Program-made: the position numbers and the translations under genes
In this document: positions 45,558 to 54,149 of the stretch, piece after piece
How the letters are laid out: each line of letters begins with the position of its first letter
How positions within the stretch are numbered: the stretch's first letter is position 1
Notes under the pieces: generated by a model
What the model was told of the DNA's origin: nothing
What the model saw: the letters and a program-made list of their open reading frames with translations, nothing else
The model's database searches: none
Assembly: GCF_013433315.1 (NCBI RefSeq)
Contig: NZ_WXVV01000003.1
Coordinates: forward strand, 1 to 64,000
Reading direction: 5' to 3'
Source of the DNA: Pseudomonas crudilactis
GTDB taxonomy: Bacteria > Pseudomonadota > Gammaproteobacteria > Pseudomonadales > Pseudomonadaceae
Length of the DNA: 64,000 bases

Positions 45558-46850
45558 TTGAGCATTCAACCCAGCACCTATTCTCCCGATCTCGCCGTGC
45601 CCGCCGACAAGCGTGTATTCGGCGGTCGTGATCTGTTTTCCCTGTGGTTCTCCCTCGGCATCGGCCTGATGGTCCTGCAGACCGGTGCATTGCTCGCGCC
45701 TGGCCTGGGCCTGTCCGGTTCGCTGCTGGCGATTTTCCTCGGCACGCTGGTGGGCGTGCTGCTGCTGGCCGCTGTCGGCGTGATCGGCAGTGACACCGGC
45801 CTGTCGTCGATGGCCGCGCTGAAACTCAGCCTCGGCAGCAAAGGCGCGAGCCTGCCGGCGCTGCTTAATCTGCTGCAACTGATCGGTTGGGGTTCGTTCG
45901 AAATCATCGTCATGCGCGATGCCGCCAGCCTGCTCGGCACCCGTGCGTTCAGTGAAGCTTCGCTGTGGTCGAACCCGATGTTGTGGACGCTGTTTTTCGG
46001 TGCGTTGGCGACGTTGCTCGCCGTTAGCGGACCGCTGACTTTCGTCCGGCAGATCCTGCGCAAGTGGGGCATCTGGCTGTTGCTGGCGGCGTGCCTCTGG
46101 CTGACCTGGAACCTGTTTGCCAAAGCCGATCTGGCCGATCTTTGGTCGCGCGCCGGTGACGGTTCGATGCCGTTTGCCGTGGGCTTCGACATTGCGATTG
46201 CGATGCCGCTGTCGTGGCTGCCGCTGATCGCCGACTACTCGCGTTTCGGCAAGCGGGCGAAGAATGTTTTCGGCGGTACTGCGGTCGGTTTCTTCATCGG
46301 CAACTTCTGGCTGATGAGCCTCGGCGTCGCCTACACACTGGCCTTCGCGCCGAGCGGTGAAGTCAATGCGCTGTTGCTCGCACTGGCCGGCGCCGGTCTG
46401 GGTATTCCACTGTTGCTGATTCTGCTGGATGAGTCGGAAAACGCCTTCGCCGATATTCACTCGGCGGCGGTGTCCAGCGGGATTCTGTTGCGTCTGAAGG
46501 TCGAGCATCTGGCCTTGGCCATCGGCGTGATCTGCACGCTGATCGCACTGCTGGCGCCATTGGCGCAGTACCAGAATTTTCTGCTGTTGATCGGCTCGGT
46601 GTTTGCACCGCTGTTTGGTGTGGTGCTGGTCGATCACTTCATCCTGCGCAAGCGCAGTGCTCAGGTCGCGTCGGCCGCATTGCGCTGGCCGGCGTTGTTG
46701 GCGTGGCTGGGTGGCGTGAGCACCTACCACTTGCTGGCAAATCTGTATCCGGATGTCGGCGCAACCCTGCCGGCGCTGGTGCTGGCAGGGCTGTTGCAGC
46801 TAGTGCTCGGTCGGGCTTTCAGTTACGGCCGGGAAACAGCTCGGGCTTGA
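45558..46850 (+). CDS. cytX: Hydroxymethylpyrimidine transporter-like permease CytX
   Basis: A 430-residue NCS1-family membrane protein with about twelve helices. It resembles cytosine/purine permeases (GGRDLFSLWFSLGIGLMVLQ, QLIGWGSFEIIVM, SWLPLIADYSRFGK). The CytX branch is tied to thiamin genes and is thought to import hydroxymethylpyrimidine, which fits its place after thiC. The TTG at 45558 is the first start in frame with the conserved N-terminus. It ends convergent with, and overlapping by 32 bp, the DUF3298 lipoprotein gene. Confidence 0.85.
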   Translation: MSIQPSTYSPDLAVPADKRVFGGRDLFSLWFSLGIGLMVLQTGALLAPGLGLSGSLLAIFLGTLVGVLLLAAVGVIGSDTGLSSMAALKLSLGSKGASLPALLNLLQLIGWGSFEIIVMRDAASLLGTRAFSEASLWSNPMLWTLFFGALATLLAVSGPLTFVRQILRKWGIWLLLAACLWLTWNLFAKADLADLWSRAGDGSMPFAVGFDIAIAMPLSWLPLIADYSRFGKRAKNVFGGTAVGFFIGNFWLMSLGVAYTLAFAPSGEVNALLLALAGAGLGIPLLLILLDESENAFADIHSAAVSSGILLRLKVEHLALAIGVICTLIALLAPLAQYQNFLLLIGSVFAPLFGVVLVDHFILRKRSAQVASAALRWPALLAWLGGVSTYHLLANLYPDVGATLPALVLAGLLQLVLGRAFSYGRETARA

Positions 46851-47565
46851 GAATGCCGTTCAGACGCGGGTAAGGAATCTTCAGTTCGACGTGGCCCAGC
46901 GCGTAAGGCGCAATGGTGCTCACGTCGTACTTGAGGATCACGCCGCCATAGGTCAGCGCCACGTTCGGGGTTTTCACGAACGGCCAGCTCTTCACAAAGT
47001 CCGCTTCCTGATCGAGCTTGGTGCTGATCAACCAGCTGTTGTGCGCGACCTGCGCCGCTTTCCAGAACGCCTCTTCCTGACCCGGCATCAGCATGTCGGA
47101 CAGGTTCAGCACTTTGTGCTGCTGGCGCGAATAGTTGATGAAACCGCGACCCGGAGTGCCATGGGCGCCGCCAGTGTCGAGGTAGCTCGACACTTCAATG
47201 ATCACCAAGCCGTCATGCTGCTCGCGTACTTTCGCTTGCAGGTAGCTGCTGTTGCGTGGGCCGGCACTGGCCAGGAACTGCTCACGATAGGCCGCCAGGG
47301 TCGGCGCCACCGGGGCGTTTTTCTCGGTGCGGGTCATTTGCAGCAGGCGTTTTTCGATGATGCCGTCCAGCGCAGGTTCGGCCGGGAAGCGCAGAGTGTC
47401 GATGTTCACCAGCGGGCAATCCGGGTTGGAACAGCCCGGTTTCAGTTGTTCCGATGCATCGCGGGTGGTTTCCAGCGGCGTACGGTAGTTGGGCTGGAAC
47501 AGGCTGGCGCACGCGCCCAGAGTCAGGGCGATGGCGGCCACGGAGGCAATTTTGAAAAGCGACAT
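46819..47565 (-). CDS. DUF3298/RsiV-like lipoprotein
   Basis: A 248-residue lipoprotein precursor. From the ATG at 47565 the signal peptide LFKIASVAAIALTLGAC ends at a lipobox Cys; a longer in-frame start at 47595 would spoil it. The mature part has the RsiV/DUF3298 pattern VIIEVSSYLDTGGAHG, then NLSDMLMPGQEEAFWK and a C-terminal ISTIAPYALGHVELKIPY-like strand. RsiV in Bacillus binds lysozyme, but the Gram-negative members have no proven role. Its 3' end overlaps the cytX 3' end by 32 bp. Confidence 0.82.
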   Translation of the reverse strand: MSLFKIASVAAIALTLGACASLFQPNYRTPLETTRDASEQLKPGCSNPDCPLVNIDTLRFPAEPALDGIIEKRLLQMTRTEKNAPVAPTLAAYREQFLASAGPRNSSYLQAKVREQHDGLVIIEVSSYLDTGGAHGTPGRGFINYSRQQHKVLNLSDMLMPGQEEAFWKAAQVAHNSWLISTKLDQEADFVKSWPFVKTPNVALTYGGVILKYDVSTIAPYALGHVELKIPYPRLNGILKPELFPGRN

Positions 47566-47791
47566 GGGCGTCCTTTCGAAAGCAGGGGAAGGCAAAAAGT
47601 TACCGCTTCGACTCTCAACGAAGCAGTCAGTTCGCCACTAAGCTAATTAGAGTGGGTTTCGCCTCCACCGTCCATCCCGCTGACGGTAAAGGGGCTGCAT
47701 CAAACGGTGCGGGCGCGTTAGGATGGCGCGAAGTCGAGGTTGCCAGTAACAAGCGGCAACTCGTAATGGATCTGCAGTAAAGAGGATGCTC

Positions 47792-48409
47792 ATGACTGAT
47801 TTTGCCAACGCCATTCCGACCATCGTCGATATCGTGCGGCGCGAAAAATGCTACGAAGGCTTTTACAAGCTTGACCGTGTGCATCTGCGCCATGAATTGT
47901 TCGCCGGTGGCATGAGTCGCGAGATCAACCGTGAAGTCTTTGTGCGTCACGATGCCGTTTGCGTGCTGCCCTACGATCCGCAGCGCGATGAAGTTGTACT
48001 GATCGAGCAGTTTCGCGTCGGTGCCATGGGCAAGACCGACAACCCGTGGCTGGTCGAACTGGTCGCTGGTCTGATCGATAAGGATGAACAACCGGAAGAA
48101 GTTGCTCACCGCGAGGCGCAGGAGGAAGCTGGGCTGGACATCAAGGCCCTGTGGCCGATGACCAAGTATTTCCCGTCGCCGGGCGGCAGCAACGAGTTCG
48201 TGCATTTATATCTGGGGCGTTGCAGCACTGACGGCGTTGGCGGCCTGCACGGCCTGGAAGAAGAGGCAGAAGATATCCGCGTCACGGTCTGGGCCTTTGA
48301 AGATGCCTTGCAGGCCGTCCGTGACGGACGCATTGCCAATGCGGCGAGCATCATCGCTTTGCAGTGGCTGGCGCTGAACCGCGCCGAAGTGAGGGGGTTA
48401 TGGTCGTAA
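47792..48409 (+). CDS. nudF: ADP-ribose pyrophosphatase (Nudix hydrolase) NudF
   Basis: A 205-residue Nudix enzyme that splits ADP-ribose to AMP and ribose-5-phosphate. The Nudix box is canonical: GLIDKDEQPEEVAH then REAQEEAGLD. The following segment FPSPGGSNEFVHLYLGRC is the ADP-ribose-type signature (Pro after the box). AGAGG at 47781-47785 lies directly against an ATG at 47786 and 6 bp before the ATG at 47792, so the latter is chosen. It overlaps the next gene by 10 bp. It starts the nudF-DUF1249-cpdA-yqiA-parE series. Confidence 0.94.
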   Translation: MTDFANAIPTIVDIVRREKCYEGFYKLDRVHLRHELFAGGMSREINREVFVRHDAVCVLPYDPQRDEVVLIEQFRVGAMGKTDNPWLVELVAGLIDKDEQPEEVAHREAQEEAGLDIKALWPMTKYFPSPGGSNEFVHLYLGRCSTDGVGGLHGLEEEAEDIRVTVWAFEDALQAVRDGRIANAASIIALQWLALNRAEVRGLWS

Positions 48410-48852
48410 ACAAGCTGCGCGATCGTTATCGAGTCGACCTCGTGGGGCTGCAAGCCGCCTGCGAGGCCAACTACGCGCGCCTGATGCGACTGCTGCCGGA
48501 CATGCGTAACGAGCCTGAGGCGCGGCGCATCGCCGTGACCCAAGGCGAGCAGATGCTCGGCGTGCTGGCCCTTGAAGTGCTGCAAACCTGCCCGTACACC
48601 ACCACTTTGCAGGTGCGTCAGGAGCACAGCCTGCCATGGCTGCCGGTGCCGCAACTGGAAGTGCAGGTCTATCACGACGCGCGCATGGCCGAAGTGGTCA
48701 GCGCCGAACATGCACGACGCTTTCGCGGCATCTATCCTTACCCGAATGCGGCGATGCATCAGCCGGATGAAAAGGCTCAGCTCAATCTGTTCCTGGGGGA
48801 ATGGCTGAGTCATTGCCTGGCGTTGGGGCATGAGTACGAAGTCGTTCGTTAG
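48400..48852 (+). CDS. DUF1249 (YqiB-like) protein
   Basis: A 150-residue soluble protein of the YqiB/DUF1249 family, of unknown function. It is rich in aromatic and acidic residues (YTTTLQVRQEHSLPWLPVPQ, then EVQVYHDARMAEVV). GAGGGGG precedes the ATG at 48400, which lies inside the nudF end, so it is coupled to nudF. E. coli has the same order (nudF-yqiB-cpdA-yqiA-parE), so a link to nucleotide or second-messenger turnover is plausible but unproven. Confidence 0.88.
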   Translation: MVVNKLRDRYRVDLVGLQAACEANYARLMRLLPDMRNEPEARRIAVTQGEQMLGVLALEVLQTCPYTTTLQVRQEHSLPWLPVPQLEVQVYHDARMAEVVSAEHARRFRGIYPYPNAAMHQPDEKAQLNLFLGEWLSHCLALGHEYEVVR

Positions 48853-48952
48853 TTGTGAACTGTGTCCGGTTCGCCGGTTTCCTCTTTCACTGATCCCCCA
48901 GCATAATTGCGGCACTTGATCGATTCCGTGCTTTTTGCCTTGGGAGAGCGCC

Positions 48953-49771
48953 TTGCCGAGCGTATCCACGTTGACCACCGCCGATGCGGCGCTGCTGGTG
49001 CAGTTGTCCGACAGCCATCTGTTCGCCGAGGCGGAGGGCACGCTGCTGGGCATGAACACTCGCGAGAGCCTGCAAAAGGTCATCGAGTTAGTGCTGGGGC
49101 AACAGCCGCAGCAGATCGATCTGATTCTGGCCACGGGGGATATTTCCCAGGACGGCACGCTGGAGTCCTATCAACAGTTTCGCCAGATGAGCGCGCAGAT
49201 CGATGCGCCGGCGCGCTGGATTCCTGGCAATCACGACGAACCGATGATCATGGCCCAGGCGGCGGTGCAAAGCGCGTTGCTGGAGTCGGTGGTCGATATC
49301 GGCAATTGGCGCGTGACGTTGCTCGATTCGGCGGTGCCGGGCTCGGTGCCGGGGTATTTGCAGGACGATCAGCTGCAATTGCTGGCCCGTTCGCTGAGCG
49401 AAGCGCCGGAGCGTCATCATCTGGTGTGCTTCCACCATCACCCGGTGTCGATCGGTTGCGCGTGGATGGAACCGATTGGCTTGCGCAATCCTGAAGCGTT
49501 TTTCGAGGTGCTGGATCGTTTTCCACAGGCTCGTGCGGTGTTGTGGGGGCATGTGCATCAGGAGATTGATCGTGAGCGCAATGGCGTGCGGTTGATGGCT
49601 TCGCCTTCGACGTGCATTCAGTTTGAGCCGGGTAGTGAAGATTTCAAGGTGGGGGAGCAGGCGCCTGGGTATCGGTGGTTGCGGTTGTTGCCGGATGGGC
49701 GGTTGGAAACCGGCGTGGAGCGCGTCACCGATTTTGCTTTTACCGTTGATTACGGTTCCGAAGGTTACTGA
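48953..49771 (+). CDS. cpdA: 3',5'-cyclic-AMP phosphodiesterase CpdA
   Basis: A 272-residue class III metallophosphodiesterase that hydrolyses cAMP, and in Pseudomonas tempers Vfr/cAMP signalling. The di-metal motifs appear in order: QLSDSHLF, LATGDISQDG, PGNHDEP, CFHHHP and LWGHVHQE. The TTG at 48953 is preferred, since GGGAGAG precedes it and the conserved N-terminus starts there; an ATG-like start at 48935 would lack a ribosome site. It is 100 bp from the DUF1249 gene. The nearby CATAAT (48903) could be its own -10 site. Confidence 0.94.
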   Translation: MPSVSTLTTADAALLVQLSDSHLFAEAEGTLLGMNTRESLQKVIELVLGQQPQQIDLILATGDISQDGTLESYQQFRQMSAQIDAPARWIPGNHDEPMIMAQAAVQSALLESVVDIGNWRVTLLDSAVPGSVPGYLQDDQLQLLARSLSEAPERHHLVCFHHHPVSIGCAWMEPIGLRNPEAFFEVLDRFPQARAVLWGHVHQEIDRERNGVRLMASPSTCIQFEPGSEDFKVGEQAPGYRWLRLLPDGRLETGVERVTDFAFTVDYGSEGY

Positions 49772-49791
49772 TTTTCGATCAAGAGCCCCTC

Positions 49792-49978
49792 ATCGGAACG
49801 CCGCCCGCCCAGCCCTCTCCCGGAGGGAGAGGGGGCCGACCGAGGTGTCTGGCGTCATCCATCGACCTGAAAGAGTGTGTCGATTATGGATTCGGTGAAG
49901 AACTTTCAGGTCGGCGTACTTCTGAAATATCCCCCAATCAGTCCCCTCTCCCTCCGGGGGAGGGCCAGGGTGAGGGCC
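49792..49978 (+). repeat. Roughly 180 bp palindromic repeat element, copy A
   Basis: Its ends are CCCTCTCCCGGAGGGAGAGG and the CCCCTCTCCCTCCGGGGGAG region. Between them is a core with CCGAGGTGTCTGGCGTCATC, CGACCTGA ... TCAGGTCG and ATATCCCCCAATCAGTCC. A second copy in the opposite orientation is at 57372-57550. The element fills most of the 303 bp gap between cpdA and yqiA. It encodes nothing evident, and the nested inverted repeats suggest a non-autonomous, MITE-like or structured RNA element. Confidence 0.8.
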
Positions 49979-50074
49979 GCCCCTGCTGAATGACCAATTT
50001 CTCGAAACCACCCCCAATCCGCTCTTCTCTCCCTGTAAACTCCGCAAACCCAAACCGACACCCAGGGAGCTCAA

Positions 50075-50683
50075 ATGTCCGGTTCGATCCTCTATATCCA
50101 CGGTTTCAACAGCGCCCCGGCCTCGAAAAAGGCCTGTCAGTTGGTAACGGTGATGGAGCAGCTGGGTTTGAGCGACAAACTGCGTGTTCCGGCCCTGCAC
50201 CATCACCCGCGTGAAGCCATCGGTCAGTTGGAGCAGGCAATCGCCGAGCTGGACAGCCCGCTGCTGGTGGGAAGCTCACTCGGCGGCTACTATGCGACTC
50301 ACCTGGCCGAGCGCCATGGCCTGAAAGCCCTGCTGGTCAACCCGGCGGTCAGCCCGCACCGGATGTTTGACGGCTATCTGGGCACGCAGAAAAACCTGTA
50401 TACCGATGAAACCTGGGAATTGACCCACGACCACGTCACCGCTCTGGCCGAGCTGGAAGTGCCGGCGCCTCAGGATGCCCAGCGCTATCAGGTATGGTTG
50501 CAGACCGGCGATGAAACACTGGATTATCGCCTCGCCCAACAGTATTACCGCGCCTGTGCCTTGCGCATTCAGGCCGGCGGCGACCACAGTTTCCAGGGTT
50601 TTGCCGGGCAATTGCCGGCGTTGCTGAGTTTTGCCGGCATTGGCGCCGATGTGTATCAGGCAATCGATTTCACCGCACTGTGA
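50075..50683 (+). CDS. yqiA: YqiA-like alpha/beta hydrolase (esterase)
   Basis: A 202-residue hydrolase of the UPF0227/YqiA family. The opening ILYIHGFNSAPASKKA and the nucleophile elbow LVGSSLGGYYATHLA are clear, with Asp in TGDETLDY and His in GGDHSFQGF completing the triad. E. coli YqiA hydrolyses short acyl thioesters and esters in vitro; the natural substrate is unknown. It precedes parE by 41 bp, as in E. coli, and has GGGAGC as ribosome site. Confidence 0.92.
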   Translation: MSGSILYIHGFNSAPASKKACQLVTVMEQLGLSDKLRVPALHHHPREAIGQLEQAIAELDSPLLVGSSLGGYYATHLAERHGLKALLVNPAVSPHRMFDGYLGTQKNLYTDETWELTHDHVTALAELEVPAPQDAQRYQVWLQTGDETLDYRLAQQYYRACALRIQAGGDHSFQGFAGQLPALLSFAGIGADVYQAIDFTAL

Positions 50684-50724
50684 AGTCTTGCCCCTATTTC
50701 ATGAATGACTGACGACGAGACCCT

Positions 50725-52632
50725 ATGGCCACTCCCAGCGCTAGCTCTTATAACGCCGACGCCATCGAAGTCCTCTCGGGCCTCGACCCGGTGCGCAAAC
50801 GCCCCGGCATGTACACCGACACCAGTCGGCCGAACCACCTCGCCCAGGAAGTCATCGACAACAGTGTCGACGAAGCCTTGGCTGGCCACGCCAAATCGGT
50901 GCAGGTCATCCTGCACGCCGATCACTCGCTGGAAGTCAGCGATGACGGCCGTGGCATGCCGGTCGACATCCACCCGGAAGAGGGCGTGTCGGGCGTCGAA
51001 CTGATCCTCACCAAACTCCACGCGGGCGGCAAGTTTTCCAACAAGAACTATCAGTTCTCCGGCGGTTTGCACGGTGTGGGTATTTCCGTGGTCAACGCCT
51101 TGTCGACCGAAGTGCGCGTCCGCGTCAAGCGTGACGGCAACGAATACCAGATGACTTTCGCTGATGGCTACAAGGCCACCGAGCTGGAAATCATCAGCAC
51201 CGTCGGCAAGCGCAACACCGGCACCAGCGTGTACTTCGCGCCGGATCCGAAATACTTCGATTCACCGAAATTCTCCATCAGCCGCCTCAAGCACGTGCTC
51301 AAGGCCAAGGCTGTGTTGTGCCCGGGCCTGCTGGTCAGCTTCGAAGACAAAGGCACCGGCGAGAAAGTCGAGTGGCATTACGAAGACGGCCTGCGCTCCT
51401 ATCTGGTCGATGCCGTCAGCGAATTCGAACGCCTGCCGAACGAGCCGTTCTGCGGCGCTTTCGCCGGTAACAAAGAAGCGGTCGACTGGGCGTTGCTGTG
51501 GCTGCCGGAAGGTGGCGACGCGGTGCAGGAAAGCTACGTCAACCTGATCCCGACAGCGCAGGGCGGTACCCACGTCAACGGTTTGCGTCAGGGCCTGCTC
51601 GATGCCATGCGCGAGTTCTGCGAATTCCGCAGCCTGCTGCCGCGCGGGGTGAAGCTGGCGCCGGAAGACGTCTGGGAGCGCATTGCTTTCGTTCTGTCGA
51701 TGAAAATGCAGGAGCCGCAATTCTCCGGCCAGACCAAAGAACGTCTGTCGTCCCGTGAAGCGGCGGCGTTTGTCTCCGGTGTGGTCAAGGATGCGTTCAG
51801 CCTGTGGCTCAACGCCAACCCGGAAACCGGTCTGGCCCTGGCCGAACTGGCGATCAACAACGCCGGCCGTCGTCTCAAGGCGAGCAAGAAAGTCGAACGT
51901 AAACGCGTGACCCAGGGCCCAGCGTTGCCGGGCAAACTGGCGGACTGCGCCGGGCAGGACCCGATGCGTTCCGAGCTGTTCCTGGTCGAGGGTGATTCCG
52001 CCGGTGGCTCCGCCAAACAAGCGCGGGACAAGGAATTCCAGGCGATCCTGCCCTTGCGCGGCAAGATCCTCAACACCTGGGAAGTCGACGGCAGCGAAGT
52101 GCTCGCCAGTCAGGAAGTGCACAACATTGCCGTGGCCATCGGTGTCGATCCGGGCGCGGCGGACATGAGCCAACTGCGCTACGGCAAGATCTGCATCCTC
52201 GCCGACGCTGACTCCGACGGTCTGCATATCGCCACGCTGCTCTGCGCCTTGTTCGTCCAGCATTTCCGCCCGCTGGTGGATGCCGGTCACGTCTACGTTG
52301 CCATGCCGCCGCTGTACCGTATCGACCTCGGCAAAGAGATCTACTACGCCCTCGACGAAGCCGAGCGTGACGGCATTCTCGATCGTCTGGTCGCCGAGAA
52401 GAAACGCGGCAAACCACAGGTCACCCGATTCAAAGGTCTGGGTGAAATGAACCCGCCGCAACTGCGTGAAACCACCATGGACCCGAACACTCGGCGTCTG
52501 GTGCAACTGACGCTGGGCGAAGACTTCGCCGAAACCTCGGAAATGATGGACATGCTGCTGGCGAAAAAACGCGCCGGTGACCGCAAGACCTGGCTCGAAT
52601 CCAAAGGCAACCTCGCCGAGGTGCTGGCCTGA
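50725..52632 (+). CDS. parE: DNA topoisomerase IV subunit B
   Basis: A 635-residue ATPase subunit of topoisomerase IV, which unlinks daughter chromosomes. The GHKL ATP site has EVIDNSVDEALAGHAK and DGRGMPVDIH with GGLHGVGISVVNA. The TOPRIM part has VEGDSAGGSAKQARD and ADADSDGLHI. The C-terminal FKGLGEMNPPQL motif is usual. It lies with parC, separated by two small genes. Its stop overlaps the ATG of the next gene (TGATG). Confidence 0.97.
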   Translation: MATPSASSYNADAIEVLSGLDPVRKRPGMYTDTSRPNHLAQEVIDNSVDEALAGHAKSVQVILHADHSLEVSDDGRGMPVDIHPEEGVSGVELILTKLHAGGKFSNKNYQFSGGLHGVGISVVNALSTEVRVRVKRDGNEYQMTFADGYKATELEIISTVGKRNTGTSVYFAPDPKYFDSPKFSISRLKHVLKAKAVLCPGLLVSFEDKGTGEKVEWHYEDGLRSYLVDAVSEFERLPNEPFCGAFAGNKEAVDWALLWLPEGGDAVQESYVNLIPTAQGGTHVNGLRQGLLDAMREFCEFRSLLPRGVKLAPEDVWERIAFVLSMKMQEPQFSGQTKERLSSREAAAFVSGVVKDAFSLWLNANPETGLALAELAINNAGRRLKASKKVERKRVTQGPALPGKLADCAGQDPMRSELFLVEGDSAGGSAKQARDKEFQAILPLRGKILNTWEVDGSEVLASQEVHNIAVAIGVDPGAADMSQLRYGKICILADADSDGLHIATLLCALFVQHFRPLVDAGHVYVAMPPLYRIDLGKEIYYALDEAERDGILDRLVAEKKRGKPQVTRFKGLGEMNPPQLRETTMDPNTRRLVQLTLGEDFAETSEMMDMLLAKKRAGDRKTWLESKGNLAEVLA

Positions 52633-53621
52633 TGCGGTTTGGCTGGGCCTTCGCGGGTGCCTTGCTACTGAGTGCAATGACTGTGTCGGCCGAGCCGTTA
52701 CAGGAATTGCGCCTGCTCTCCGAGCATCCGGTCGACGGCATGCGCGGCGGCAACCTGTCGGGGCTGGCACTGTGCGGCAACGAGCTGTGGACGGTGTCTG
52801 ATCGCGATGACGATCAGATCTACCGTCTCAACACCCGCGACCAGGTGTGGCAGGCCGAAACCGTGCACATCGATGTGCCACAGGTGCCAGACAGTGGTTT
52901 GCCGTGGGGTTTGAGTTCGCGCACGTGGGCGGCGTCGTTCATCCGTGGCGGTGATCTGGATTTCGAAGGCATCACCTGCGACAGCGCTGGCAATCGTTAC
53001 ATTGTCAGCGAGGCCCATGCGGCCGTGTTGCAGGTGCCGCCACAAGGCCCGGCGTCATGGCTGAAAATCTCGCCGATGCTGGTGAAAGAAGCTCGCGCCA
53101 GTGGCATGTTGCTGCACTTCAACGCGTTGTTCGAAGGTTTGGCGATCAATCCGGCGGGCGATCAGCTGTGGCTGGCGGCGGAGCGTGAGCGCCGTGGCTT
53201 GCTGAAGATCAAGCGTCAGCAAACGGTCTGGGATTGCGAAGGTGCCTGTGTGCTGCTCAGTGAAGCCGGGGTCGAGATGCAGCCGCCGCAGTTTCCCAAG
53301 GCGCGCGCCGTGACTCGCGACTTTGCTGATCTTTCGCTGTTCAACGGCAAGTTGTTCACCCTTGAGCGCAACGCCTTTCAGATTTGTCGTCGTGATGCCG
53401 TGACGGCGAAGGTCGAACAATGCTGGTCGTACGCCGAAGATGCCTTGCAGCCACAGCGCCTTTATTCACAGGCCTATGGCCTGGCGGAAGCGCTTATCGT
53501 GGACGCGCAAGGTGCATGGATTGGCCTGGACAACAACGATGGCGTGCGTGCCGACGGCGAGAAACGCCCGATCGTCTGGCGCTTCGCCGCACCTGACGGT
53601 GGCTGGAGCGCCAAACCATGA
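52632..53621 (+). CDS. Secreted esterase-like (phytase-domain) protein
   Basis: A 329-residue periplasmic protein with signal peptide (RFGWAFAGALLLSAMTVSA, cleavage near 20). It has a beta-propeller-like 'esterase-like activity of phytase' fold, with LSGLALCGNELWTVSDRDDDQ, DLDFEGITCDSAGNRYIVSE and GLAINPAGDQLWLAAERER blade motifs. Enzyme activity for this group is unproven. Position matches PA4966. The one-base overlap with parE and the 4 bp overlap with the next gene indicate one message parE-this-protease-parC. Confidence 0.85.
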   Translation: MRFGWAFAGALLLSAMTVSAEPLQELRLLSEHPVDGMRGGNLSGLALCGNELWTVSDRDDDQIYRLNTRDQVWQAETVHIDVPQVPDSGLPWGLSSRTWAASFIRGGDLDFEGITCDSAGNRYIVSEAHAAVLQVPPQGPASWLKISPMLVKEARASGMLLHFNALFEGLAINPAGDQLWLAAERERRGLLKIKRQQTVWDCEGACVLLSEAGVEMQPPQFPKARAVTRDFADLSLFNGKLFTLERNAFQICRRDAVTAKVEQCWSYAEDALQPQRLYSQAYGLAEALIVDAQGAWIGLDNNDGVRADGEKRPIVWRFAAPDGGWSAKP

Positions 53622-54142
53622 GCCAGCAACCGCCGGGCAAGCGCGCCGGTCGGGTGTTGATGATTCTGGCGTGGTGTGCGGCGCTGTTTCTGGCGACGCG
53701 GTTCTTTGGCCAGTGGGAACAGCGCCAGCAGAATCCGAACGTGGTGGTCAGTTCGGAGCAGGGCGAAGGTTTTATCGAAGTGAAGCTGGCCGGCAATGCC
53801 CAAGGGCATTTTGTCGCCAGCGGTCAGATCAACGGTGAGCCGGTCGAGTTCATGCTCGACACTGGTGCGACCGATGTGGCGATCCCGGCGGATCTGGCCA
53901 AGCGTTTGAAGCTGGAAGAAGGTTTCGGTGTGACCCTGAGCACGGCCAACGGCCTGAGCCAGGGCTATCGGACCAAAATCAACCGCCTGCAATTGGGCGA
54001 CATCGTGCTGCGGGACGTCCGCGCACTGGTGGCGCCAGGGCTGCATGGCGATCAGGTGCTGCTCGGCATGAGCGCCCTGAACAAACTTGAATTTACTCAG
54101 CGCGGTGGCACCATGTTGCTGCGCCAGACAACGAACCGATGA
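53618..54142 (+). CDS. Retropepsin-like aspartic protease (TIGR02281 family), membrane-anchored
   Basis: A 174-residue protein with one N-terminal transmembrane segment (about 12-30, [18 protein letters not shown]) and a periplasmic pepsin-like half-domain. The catalytic motif is [13 protein letters not shown] (Asp-Thr-Gly), with a later hydrophobic [10 protein letters not shown] motif. Such single-domain proteases work as dimers, like retropepsin. Substrates are unknown. It starts inside the upstream gene and ends 7 bp before parC, a conserved Pseudomonas order (PA4965-PA4964). Confidence 0.88.
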   Translation: MSQQPPGKRAGRVLMILAWCAALFLATRFFGQWEQRQQNPNVVVSSEQGEGFIEVKLAGNAQGHFVASGQINGEPVEFMLDTGATDVAIPADLAKRLKLEEGFGVTLSTANGLSQGYRTKINRLQLGDIVLRDVRALVAPGLHGDQVLLGMSALNKLEFTQRGGTMLLRQTTNR

Positions 54143-54149
54143 GGCCTGC

